Made by a program: the position numbers and the translations under genes
Assembly: GCA_039188505.1 (NCBI GenBank)
Contig: JBCCZC010000356.1
Location: 1-6,202, forward strand
Direction: 5' to 3'
DNA: 6,202 bases
From: JBCCZC01 sp039188505
GTDB taxonomy: Bacteria > Pseudomonadota > Gammaproteobacteria > Xanthomonadales > SZUA-38
Shown: piece by piece, positions 1-5,245 of the stretch
Numbering within the stretch: the first letter of the stretch is position 1
Layout: each line of letters starts with the position of its first letter
The notes under the pieces: generated by a model
The model's input: only the letters and a program-made list of their open reading frames with translations
Told to the model about the DNA's origin: nothing
Database searches by the model: none

Positions 1-92
1 AAACCCACGAGACCTGGCTGGAAGCCAATCGCTACCTCAACATGGATCTGCTGAAAGAGCAGAAGAAGGAGCTGCTGCGCCAAGCAGCCTAA
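1..92 (+). CDS. 3' end of an unidentified gene (partial)
   Basis: The frame is open from base 3 to a TAA at 90-92 and gives 29 residues, beginning THETWLEANRYLNMD and ending in a Lys/Glu/Gln/Leu-rich helix, KEQKKELLRQAA. Third positions are mostly G or C, as in the other genes here, and the amphipathic charged C-terminus looks like real protein. The start and most of the gene lie outside the window. I do not recognise the family from this fragment, so no function is given. The gene converges on the minus-strand small membrane protein, with 181 bases between the two stop codons. Confidence 0.6.
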   Translation, partial: THETWLEANRYLNMDLLKEQKKELLRQAA

Positions 93-143
93 CGTGCCTC
101 AAGCCGTGATCACCTTTTTGCACAACTTGACGCACACAACCCG

Positions 144-190
144 TGCGGGGCGAAACCCCGCATACAATCAACACCGCCCCGGCAGGGGCG
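144..190. terminator. Two adjacent GC-rich hairpins in a convergent intergenic region
   Basis: Two perfect inverted repeats sit 12 bases apart. The first (144-162) is TGCGGGG, loop CGAAA, CCCCGCA, a 7-bp stem. The second (175-190) is CGCCCC, loop GGCA, GGGGCG, a 6-bp stem. They lie between the stop of the plus-strand gene (92) and the stop of the minus-strand small ORF (274), where a bidirectional terminator is expected. Neither stem is followed by a convincing T tract on either strand, so they are not textbook intrinsic terminators. They could instead be a Rho-associated 3'-end structure or a dispersed palindromic repeat. The rest of 93-273 holds nothing else I can support. Confidence 0.35.
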
Positions 191-273
191 CAAACATCAG
201 AAAACCAAACGCAAGGACGCCATCCATCACCTCAAATCCCGCTAGAACGCACCCCACACAGGCGACAACGCCC

Positions 274-492
274 CTATCCGTCCGAGTCGATATCGAGACG
301 CATCGGCCGTCGCCTCCCCGTTGCAGAACCTCGACTGGAACGCGGCCAGGCAAACCCGATGGCGCAGAAACAGGCGCCGGCGAGGCTCACCATGGTCAGC
401 CACGTCGCCAGCGAGGCGTCCGGCGGCGTCAGCAGCAACGTCGCAGCAACGAGGAGCAGCCCGACCAGCGCCAGGGGCAGGATGGTTTTCAT
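274..492 (-). CDS. Small two-helix membrane protein, unknown function
   Basis: This 72-residue protein has two hydrophobic segments, residues about 4-21 (ILPLALVGLLLVAATLLL) and about 30-49 (starting TWLTMVSLAGACFCAIG). They are joined by a short polar turn, TPPDAS, and followed by an Arg/Ser-rich tail that ends acidic (DIDSDG). The tail (RSSRGS, GRRRPMR) suggests a cytoplasmic C-terminus and so an N-in, hairpin topology. The start is well supported: AAAGGGAGGTGA (497-508 on the opposite strand) lies 4 bases before the ATG and is among the best ribosome binding sites in the window. The gene lies 51 bases downstream of the M20 peptidase on the same strand and is probably co-transcribed. I do not recognise a family. 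The N-terminus could be mistaken for a signal peptide, but the second segment argues for an integral membrane protein. Confidence 0.6.
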   Translation of the reverse strand: MKTILPLALVGLLLVAATLLLTPPDASLATWLTMVSLAGACFCAIGFAWPRSSRGSATGRRRPMRLDIDSDG

Positions 493-496
493 CGGT

Positions 497-508
497 CACC
501 TCCCTTTG
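497..508 (-). promoter_or_regulatory. Strong Shine-Dalgarno for the small membrane protein
   Basis: Read on the minus strand this is AAAGGGAGGTGA, closely matching the 16S rRNA anti-Shine-Dalgarno complement AAGGAGGTGA, and it is 4 bases from the ATG at 492. It is the main evidence that the 72-codon frame is a translated gene rather than a chance ORF, and it fixes the start codon. Confidence 0.7.
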
Positions 509-543
509 TTGCTCCCTGACGCGAGAATCGGCGCGAAAAGCGA

Positions 544-2058
544 TCAGAAGCTCGCGAAGGTCACCGCGTACATGGCGATCGCGTTCCAGAGATTCGCGAT
601 CCGCAGGTTCTCGTCCTTGGCGTGCTGATTGTTGTCGTGGTTGGCGATCGGCAGGATCAGCACAGGCACGCCCAGCACCTCGCGAATGAGATAGAGCGGT
701 AGGCTGCCGCCCATCGTGGGTAGCTGGACGAGATCGCCGTCGCTCCAGGTGTTCATGATCTCGGCGAGGCGTGCGGCAAGGGGGTGGTCGAAGTCCGTAC
801 GGAGCGCCGGGTAGCCTGAGCCCCACCGCAGCCAGATCACCGGGCCATGCTCCGCCCGATAGTCCGCATCGGGCTCCTCGAGGACCACGTGGTACCCCTG
901 CCCCTCGAGATGGCGAAGGATGGCGCCCTGGACGTGTTCCACGGTCTGGTCCGGCACCAGGCGAACGCCGACGGAGACGATGGTCTCGGGCACGATGACG
1001 TTGCGGGACTCCGAACCGACGCCACCGCCGCTGATGCCCCGGAAATTCAGCGCCGGCCGGAGAATCGCCGCCTCGACGCGCTCGCCACCCCCCTCCGTGT
1101 GCCCGAGGTGGAGCGACTGCCGCAGGGCGATGTCGACCGCCGGAATCCGCTCGATTGCGGCCAGTTCTGCGCCTGACGGCTCACGCACCTCGTCCTCGAG
1201 CCCCTCGATCAGGATCCTGCCCTCATCGTCGCGCATCGACGCGAGCAGGCGGCCAGCCATGGCGATCGGATTCGGCGCCCAGTTGCCGTAGTGGCCGCTG
1301 TGCAGCGGTCTCGAGGCGCCGTAGATCGTCATCTGGAAGCCCATGGCGCCGCGAACGCCGTAGGCAAGCTGCGGCCGCCGGGTCGCGTGCATGGGCCCGT
1401 CACAGAAAAGCCAAAGATCGGCCTCGAGCAGATCGGCGTGAGCGCTCAGCATCTCGCGTAGGTGCGGCGACCCGATCTCCTCCTCGCCCTCGAAGAAGAA
1501 CTTCAGGTTGACGGACGGCTCCCGACCCATGCCATCGAGGGCTTCGAGCGCATGCACGATCGCGATGATCGGCCCCTTGTCGTCACCGGCAGCGCGGGCA
1601 AAGATGCGAGCCGACGGATCGAATGGGGCCGTCATCGGCAGCGCTTCGCCACCGTTCTCCACCAGATCCGATCGCAGCACCGGCGTCCAGGGATCAGTGG
1701 CCCATTGGCTGGGAATGACGGGCTGGCCGTCATAGTGGACATAGACGAGCACGGTCCGCTCGGCGCCGGAAACGAGGCGCTCGGCATAGACCGCCGGCGG
1801 GCTTCCGGGTGACTCGAGCAGGCGCGCTTCGAGCCCGTAGCGCTCGAGGTAGTCGTGAATGAACACGGCGTTGCGGCGAATATTGACCGTGTCCAGGGCG
1901 ATGTTGGGGATGCGCAGCAGCTCGACGAACTCATCGACGATCGTCTGCTCGTTGGCCGCGCGATAGGCGTGCGCGGCCTCGTCGATGGCCGCGATGTCGC
2001 TCGCGTTCGCGGCAGCAACCAGAGCAGCGCAGAGGAAACCGGTCAGGAACAGGCGCAT
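544..2058 (-). CDS. Secreted M20-family metallopeptidase (dipeptidase-like)
   Basis: This 504-residue protein is a di-zinc M20 (CNDP/ArgE/DapE-type) hydrolase, probably cleaving dipeptides or N-acyl amino acids in the periplasm. Residues 1-19 are a Sec signal peptide: MR, a hydrophobic core LFLTGFLCAALVAAA, and an Ala-x-Ala cleavage site ANA before Ser20. Visible M20 residues are H108 and D110 (VHYDGQP), D159/D160 (GDDKGP), E192/E193 (GEEEIGS), D220 (FCDGP) and H479 (QHAKDEN). The segment PLHSGHYG (251-258) resembles the substrate and dimerization region of carnosinase-like members. ATG 2058 was chosen because it starts directly with the signal peptide; ATG 2067 adds only MSP. A frame extending to 2187 would place 43 non-signal residues in front and cover the putative promoter. 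Neither of the two near starts has a clear Shine-Dalgarno. The substrate cannot be told from sequence. Confidence 0.93.
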   Translation of the reverse strand: MRLFLTGFLCAALVAAANASDIAAIDEAAHAYRAANEQTIVDEFVELLRIPNIALDTVNIRRNAVFIHDYLERYGLEARLLESPGSPPAVYAERLVSGAERTVLVYVHYDGQPVIPSQWATDPWTPVLRSDLVENGGEALPMTAPFDPSARIFARAAGDDKGPIIAIVHALEALDGMGREPSVNLKFFFEGEEEIGSPHLREMLSAHADLLEADLWLFCDGPMHATRRPQLAYGVRGAMGFQMTIYGASRPLHSGHYGNWAPNPIAMAGRLLASMRDDEGRILIEGLEDEVREPSGAELAAIERIPAVDIALRQSLHLGHTEGGGERVEAAILRPALNFRGISGGGVGSESRNVIVPETIVSVGVRLVPDQTVEHVQGAILRHLEGQGYHVVLEEPDADYRAEHGPVIWLRWGSGYPALRTDFDHPLAARLAEIMNTWSDGDLVQLPTMGGSLPLYLIREVLGVPVLILPIANHDNNQHAKDENLRIANLWNAIAMYAVTFASF

Positions 2059-2076
2059 GGGCGACATCCGCTTGGG

Positions 2077-2096
2077 AAGGCTGCAATCGTAGCCTT
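2077..2096. promoter_or_regulatory. Inverted repeat over the M20 promoter -10 (candidate operator)
   Basis: AAGGCT (2077-2082) and AGCCTT (2091-2096) are perfect inverted 6-bp arms around an 8-base spacer. The dyad covers the predicted -10 box and start site of the peptidase promoter, where a repressor would be expected to bind. It could also be chance; no cognate regulator is encoded in the window. Confidence 0.3.
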
Positions 2097-2114
2097 GAAG
2101 GAGATCGTGGCCAA
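2086..2114 (-). promoter_or_regulatory. Putative sigma-70 promoter of the M20 peptidase gene
   Basis: On the minus strand, TTGGCC (2114-2109) is followed after exactly 17 bases by TACGAT (2091-2086). This is a 3/6 match at -35 and a 4/6 match at -10, with ideal spacing. Transcription would begin near 2079, which allows the ATG at 2067 or 2058 but not a start at 2187. A perfect inverted repeat overlaps the -10 (see 2077-2096). Confidence 0.45.
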
Positions 2115-2127
2115 TCGAGGCACCCCA

Positions 2128-2156
2128 TTGGAACCCGCGGCGGCCGCCTCCATACT
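2128..2156 (+). promoter_or_regulatory. Putative sigma-70 promoter of the glutaredoxin gene
   Basis: TTGGAA (2128-2133) and CATACT (2151-2156) are separated by exactly 17 bases. The predicted transcription start is near 2163, giving a leader of about 23 bases that contains the GGAG ribosome binding site at 2175-2178. This promoter is back-to-back with the peptidase promoter. Confidence 0.45.
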
Positions 2157-2185
2157 TTGCGGAGCGAGAATAACGGAGAACCGGC

Positions 2186-2443
2186 ATGAGCCGCGTCGAG
2201 ATCTACACCACGGGATACTGCCCCTACTGCCACCGGGCCAAGGCCATTCTCGAGGAGTACGGGGTGGATTTCGAGGAATATGACGTCACGATCGACCCAG
2301 ACGGTCGGCGGGCGATGACTGAGCGCGCCGAGGGACGTCGGACTGTGCCGCAGATCTTCATCGACGGCCGGGGTATCGGTGGTTGCGACGAACTGACCGA
2401 GCTCGCCAGGACCGGCAAGCTCGACGGTATGCTCGCTGGCTAG
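2186..2443 (+). CDS. grxC: Glutaredoxin, Grx3 (GrxC) type, dithiol
   Basis: This 85-residue cytoplasmic thiol-disulfide oxidoreductase uses glutathione to reduce disulfides and mixed disulfides. The thioredoxin fold shows the dithiol active site CPYC at residues 12-15, preceded by the beta strand VEIYTTGY. The cis-proline motif TVP is at 53-55, followed by QIFIDGR, and the glutathione-binding GGCD is at 65-68. The length matches the family (about 82-90 residues). The ATG at 2186 has GGAG at 2175-2178 with 7-base spacing. The gene is divergent from the peptidase. It ends 2 bases before the stop of the convergent 133-residue gene, so no room is left for its own terminator. An extra cysteine, C67, lies within the GGCD motif, as is usual for the family. 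The identification is secure; the gene symbol follows the closest family resemblance. Confidence 0.95.
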   Translation: MSRVEIYTTGYCPYCHRAKAILEEYGVDFEEYDVTIDPDGRRAMTERAEGRRTVPQIFIDGRGIGGCDELTELARTGKLDGMLAG

Positions 2444-2445
2444 CG

Positions 2446-2847
2446 TCAGCCCTTCGGGGTAAGCGTGACTCGCGGCGTCGTGACCTCGCCGAAGTTGCGG
2501 ATCAGCTTGATGAGATCCGCCTGGGTGAGGTTACCGAGGGAATCCATCTCCGACTTCATCGTCGCCTCGACGATCATGATGAGCTGAGCCTTCGTCAGCT
2601 GCTCGAGGCTCAGGCTGAACTCAGCGGTCTTCGGACAGGGCTTCCTGAGTTCTTCGCGACGCATCTCGGGCCGCAGCGCTCGCCAGATTCGAGTATCGGT
2701 CTCGCCCGCGGATCTCAGTTCCTTCACTCGCCCGACGTCCGTGTCCGTCAACGCCTGCATCACCACGACCTCGCCGGCCTTCCAGTCGGGGCTGCCTCGC
2801 AGCTCGAGGGCCTTGTCCTTCAGCTGCTTGCGAATGATCTTCGGCAT
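2446..2847 (-). CDS. Conserved-looking helical protein of unknown function, after the response regulator
   Basis: This 133-residue protein is predicted to be soluble and largely helical, with no signal peptide or membrane segment. The N-terminus is basic (MPKIIRKQLKDK). The middle contains an Arg/Glu-rich stretch, RPEMRREELRK (59-69), and a single CP pair at 71-72. The C-terminal part carries an apparent internal repeat, LTKAQLIMIV (84-93) and LTQADLIKLI (107-116), 23 residues apart, which suggests two similar short helices. I do not recognise the family. GGGGGAG lies about 8 bases before the ATG, and only 18 bases separate the gene from the upstream response regulator stop, so the two are almost certainly one operon. 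It may act in the same signalling pathway, but nothing in the sequence defines a function. Confidence 0.75.
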   Translation of the reverse strand: MPKIIRKQLKDKALELRGSPDWKAGEVVVMQALTDTDVGRVKELRSAGETDTRIWRALRPEMRREELRKPCPKTAEFSLSLEQLTKAQLIMIVEATMKSEMDSLGNLTQADLIKLIRNFGEVTTPRVTLTPKG

Positions 2848-2865
2848 CGCTTCGGCTCCCCCGAA

Positions 2866-3378
2866 TCAGCCCTGCGCCTGGGCCGCAGTGTTCCTGTTTG
2901 CGAGCAGGCGCTCGATCCTCGCAAACACCTCGGCCCGCGAGAAGGGCTTCTTCATGAAGTCGTCTGCGCCGATGCGCTGCACGTAGAACTCCTCGGTCGC
3001 CTGCTCGTTCCCGCTCATCATGATCACGGGAATCGACCGCGTCTCCTGGCCCCGCCGCAGCCCGCGCAGGGCCGCAAACCCGTTCATGCCGGGCATGACG
3101 ATGTCGAGGAAAATGACATCCGGTCGGTGCTGGGTTGCCAGCTCGATCGCCTCCTTGCCATCGACAGCCGTGAACACGGTGTACCCGTTCTGGCTGAGCA
3201 TCTTGCGAAGCACGGTCACGATGGTCTTCGAATCGTCGACCACGAGAATCTTCAGCTCCGCCGACGAGGGCGCGCGCGGCTCCGCGCGGCGCTCGACTCC
3301 CTGGTACGACTCGGAGTCGACCATGACGGATTCGCGCTTCCTCGAAAAGATGCGCTTGAAACGATCGAAGGTCCCCAC
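2866..3378 (-). CDS. Single-domain response regulator (CheY/PilG-like receiver)
   Basis: This protein is a phospho-accepting signalling protein with no output domain. Numbered from the internal ATG at 3324, the receiver domain spans about residues 25-143. It has acidic residues D30/D31 (VVDD), phospho-acceptor D74 (FLDIVMPG), switch S104 (MMSG), aromatic-position F123 and K126-P127 (MKKPF). The full set needed for phosphorylation by a histidine kinase is present. It resembles stand-alone receivers of chemosensory or twitching systems, but no kinase or Che/Pil gene is in the window. The start is uncertain. A GTG at 3378 gives 170 residues with a basic N-terminus (GTFDRFKRIFSRKR) and lies 33 bases from a putative promoter start. 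The ATG at 3324 gives 152 residues. Residues QAQG end the protein. The downstream 133-residue gene follows after 18 bases. Confidence 0.92.
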   Translation of the reverse strand: MGTFDRFKRIFSRKRESVMVDSESYQGVERRAEPRAPSSAELKILVVDDSKTIVTVLRKMLSQNGYTVFTAVDGKEAIELATQHRPDVIFLDIVMPGMNGFAALRGLRRGQETRSIPVIMMSGNEQATEEFYVQRIGADDFMKKPFSRAEVFARIERLLANRNTAAQAQG

Positions 3379-3417
3379 CTGTTCCTGGCCCGCCCTGCGT
3401 GCTTCCCGTAAGCCGCA

Positions 3418-3447
3418 ATGATAGCGCGGAGATCCGCGCCGGGGTAA
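3418..3447 (-). promoter_or_regulatory. Possible promoter of the response regulator operon
   Basis: On the minus strand, TATCAT (3423-3418) is a 5/6 match to the -10 consensus. The -35 is weak (TTACCC, 3447-3442, 18-base spacing). Transcription would start near 3411, 33 bases before the GTG at 3378. The spacer between the two boxes is occupied by a perfect dyad (3424-3439), so a regulator may compensate for the weak -35. Confidence 0.35.
3424..3439. promoter_or_regulatory. Perfect 16-bp dyad between divergent genes (candidate operator)
   Basis: GCGCGGA (3424-3430) and TCCGCGC (3433-3439) are perfect inverted 7-bp arms around GA. The dyad lies in the divergent region between the response regulator and korA, inside the predicted promoter spacer on the minus strand. 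Its position and length fit a dimeric regulator site. High G+C raises the chance of such palindromes, so this is a candidate only. Confidence 0.35.
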
Positions 3448-3454
3448 CGTCGCG

Positions 3455-3483
3455 TTCAAGTATGCCGTCCGATGACGTATCAG
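3455..3483 (+). promoter_or_regulatory. Weak putative promoter of the korA operon
   Basis: TTCAAG (3455-3460) and TATCAG (3478-3483) are spaced by 17 bases, with matches of 3/6 and 4/6. They predict a start near 3490 and a leader of about 34-43 bases before korA. A perfect CCGGGCGCCCGG palindrome (3507-3518) then runs into the GGAG at 3517-3520 and could fold over the ribosome binding site. Confidence 0.3.
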
Positions 3484-3523
3484 TTGAGTTCGGTCAAGGT
3501 GACGCCCCGGGCGCCCGGAGAGA

Positions 3524-5137
3524 ATGCCGCGCATGAGTGAGGACACCCGACCCATACTCGCCGTCGCCCTGCTGGGTTCCGGCGGCGCCGGCATCGCAAC
3601 CGCAGGCGAAATTCTGCTCGAAACGGCCCGTCGGGCAGGCTACTACGGCAAGCTCACCCGATCCTTCGGGCCACAGATTCGCGGGGGCGAGACCGCCTCC
3701 TTCGTCCAGCTCTCGATCGAGCCGGAAGCGCCGCCGATCTCACGCTACGACCTCGTCGCCGCACTCGACTGGAAGAACGCAGAACGGTTTGCCGCCGAAC
3801 TGCCCACCGGACCCGCAACGCGGATCGTCGCCGCAGCCGATGCGGGAGAAGGCCCGACGCTAACGGGCGTTGTCGCAGAACCACTCGCGCTGCGCGAGGC
3901 CGCCCGAAACACGGGTGTCCGGGAAAACCTGCAGCTGCTGGCGGTCCTCTGCGGTTGGCTTGGTCTGTCCCTCGGGGACCTCCTTGACGTCGCCAGCCAG
4001 CGCTTCCGGACCCGCTTCGGCGAGGCCTCCCGAGCCCTGCTTGCGGACCGGATTGCGACCCCCCGGCCAACCGGTATACCGCGGTTGCTGCCGCCGGAAA
4101 ACGGGGACGGGAGCTGGAACATCAACGGCAACGAGGCCACCGGGCTCGGGCTCCTGCAGGCCGGAATCAGGATGGCGGCCGCCTACCCGATCACGCCTGC
4201 AACGGAGCTCCTGGAGTGGCTCTCGCCTCGCCTTGAAGGCCTCGGGGGCCTGCTCGTGCAGGCCGAGGACGAGCTGGCGTCGATCAACATGGCCGTCGGG
4301 GCGAGCTTCGGCGGCGTGCCGGCGATGACCGCAACCTCGGGGCCCGGCCTGGCCCTGATGCACGAGGGCATCGGACTTGCGGTTGCCGCCGAGATCCCGC
4401 TTGTCGTCGTCAACGTTCAGCGCGGCGGGCCGTCCACGGGCTTACCGACGAAAAGCGAGCAGGCCGACCTGCTGACCGCTCTCTTCGGCCCGCACGGTGA
4501 CGCGCCGCACGTGGTCGTCGCGCCGCTCGGAATCACCGACTGCACCGCCACTGCTGGCTGGGCCGTCAGCCTGGCCGAGCAGCTCCAGACGCCGGTGATT
4601 CTGCAATCCGAGCAGCGACTGGCGCAGACCCGGATCGTCTGTCCGCCCATCGACGCGGCGCCCGCAGCACCGGCACGCGCGCGCCCCACCGGCGATACCC
4701 CCTACCAGCGCTATGCCGACACGCCCGCCGGCATCTCGCCCATCGCGAAGCCCGGCGATGCCGACACGCGCTACGTGGCGGACGGCCTCGAGCACGACCA
4801 GGACGGGACGCCCACCACCGCGGCCGCTGCCCACGAGCTTCAAACCAGCAAACGCCAGCGCAAGCTCGTGCAGCACGACTTCGGCGATCTCGCGTTCGCC
4901 AGCGAGGGCCCGGACGATGCGGACGTGGTGCTGATCGCGACCGGCTCCCTGTTCCCGACCGCCCGCGCCGCCCTCAGCGAACTCGCGTCGGCGGGCGTGT
5001 CGGCGCGTGCCGTTGGCCTGCGCCTCCTTGCGCCGGCTCAGCCAGCGCTGCTCGCAAAGACACTTGGTCGCGCACGCCGGGTCCTTGTGATCGAGCAGAG
5101 CGCCGGCGCCCAGCTGTTTCACTATCTGCGGGGCTGA
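3524..5137 (+). CDS. korA: 2-oxoacid:ferredoxin oxidoreductase, fused gamma-alpha subunit (KorA), ended early by an in-frame TGA
   Basis: With KorB this subunit converts a 2-oxoacid (probably 2-oxoglutarate) and CoA to the acyl-CoA and CO2, reducing ferredoxin, in the cytoplasm. The 537 residues hold an N-terminal gamma domain (about 1-180), with the glycine loop GSGGAG (18-23) and the conserved SFGPQIRGG (47-55). The alpha region follows, with GNEATGLG (202-209), YPITP (221-225), EDE (248-250), TSGPG (271-275), RGGPSTGLPTKSEQADL (300-316), YQRYADTPAGISP (394-406) and GLEHDQDGTP (421-430). These last motifs are characteristic of KorA. The frame stops at a TGA (5135-5137) after LFHYLRG, just where the family's C-terminal strand-helix should follow; that tail continues in frame to 5245 (full length would be 573 residues). 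GGAG at 3517-3520 is 3 bases from this ATG and 12 from the ATG at 3533 (MSEDTRPI), so either start is possible. Pyruvate or branched-chain oxoacids are possible substrates. Confidence 0.92.
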   Translation: MPRMSEDTRPILAVALLGSGGAGIATAGEILLETARRAGYYGKLTRSFGPQIRGGETASFVQLSIEPEAPPISRYDLVAALDWKNAERFAAELPTGPATRIVAAADAGEGPTLTGVVAEPLALREAARNTGVRENLQLLAVLCGWLGLSLGDLLDVASQRFRTRFGEASRALLADRIATPRPTGIPRLLPPENGDGSWNINGNEATGLGLLQAGIRMAAAYPITPATELLEWLSPRLEGLGGLLVQAEDELASINMAVGASFGGVPAMTATSGPGLALMHEGIGLAVAAEIPLVVVNVQRGGPSTGLPTKSEQADLLTALFGPHGDAPHVVVAPLGITDCTATAGWAVSLAEQLQTPVILQSEQRLAQTRIVCPPIDAAPAAPARARPTGDTPYQRYADTPAGISPIAKPGDADTRYVADGLEHDQDGTPTTAAAAHELQTSKRQRKLVQHDFGDLAFASEGPDDADVVLIATGSLFPTARAALSELASAGVSARAVGLRLLAPAQPALLAKTLGRARRVLVIEQSAGAQLFHYLRG

Positions 5138-5245
5138 TGGGAACTCGACGCGGACGCCGCATCCCTGGCCCGCCCGGGCCCGATTCCGATCGGCGTCGCG
5201 GAGATCGTGGCCGCCGTCGTGCCGCCAGCGAGGAAGACCGCATGA
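5135..5245 (+). pseudogene. korA: In-frame continuation of korA beyond its TGA (severed C-terminal tail)
   Basis: The TGA at 5135-5137 is followed, in exactly the same frame, by 35 sense codons ending in TGA at 5243-5245. The tail begins WELDADAASLARPGPIPIG and continues through VAEIVAAVV, which fits the usual KorA ending (LRxxY, then a Pro-Gly-Pro-rich turn and an E-I helix). Thirty of its 35 third positions are G or C, like the rest of korA. The terminal TGA overlaps the korB start as ATGA, the standard coupling arrangement, mirrored at the korB end. One base change would restore a 573-codon gene. The tail is therefore either newly cut off by a nonsense mutation, misread, or reached by stop-codon readthrough. 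Confidence refers to it being the original korA end. Confidence 0.85.

Noticed and set aside
242..826. Minus-strand open frame overlapping the peptidase end and the small membrane protein
   Set aside because: It is out of frame with the conserved M20 C-terminus (metal ligand H479), Arg-rich and low in complexity.
2026..2058. Lipoprotein signal at Cys10 of the peptidase
   Set aside because: The sequence before the cysteine is GFL, not a lipobox with a small residue at -1, and a good Ala-x-Ala cleavage site follows.
2059..2187. N-terminal extension of the M20 peptidase to the ATG at 2187
   Set aside because: It would bury the signal peptide behind 43 residues, overlap the glutaredoxin start and include the predicted promoter.
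2383..3411. Long plus-strand open frame of 342 codons
   Set aside because: It is antisense to the response regulator and the 133-residue gene and overlaps the glutaredoxin end. The translation is His/Arg/Leu-rich with no recognisable domain, typical of high-G+C shadows.
3507..3518. CCGGGCGCCCGG palindrome upstream of korA as an operator
   Set aside because: It is all G/C and short, so chance is likely in this composition. It is noted only as a possible fold over the ribosome binding site.
3379..3594. Extension of the response regulator to an ATG at 3594
   Set aside because: It would cross the divergent promoter region and overlap the korA start; the added residues have no family resemblance.
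5135..5137. Genome-wide reassignment of TGA as a sense codon
   Set aside because: The peptidase, response regulator, 133-residue gene and korB all end at TGA in the expected places, and tryptophan is encoded by TGG throughout.
5135..5180. Selenocysteine codon
   Set aside because: The downstream structure lacks a SECIS-like apical loop, and KorA is not a known selenoprotein family at this C-terminal position.
5167..5180. GGCCCGCCCGGGCC palindrome as a terminator or operator
   Set aside because: It lies in the tail coding frame and is explained by the codons of an Arg-Pro-Gly-Pro motif; no T tract follows.
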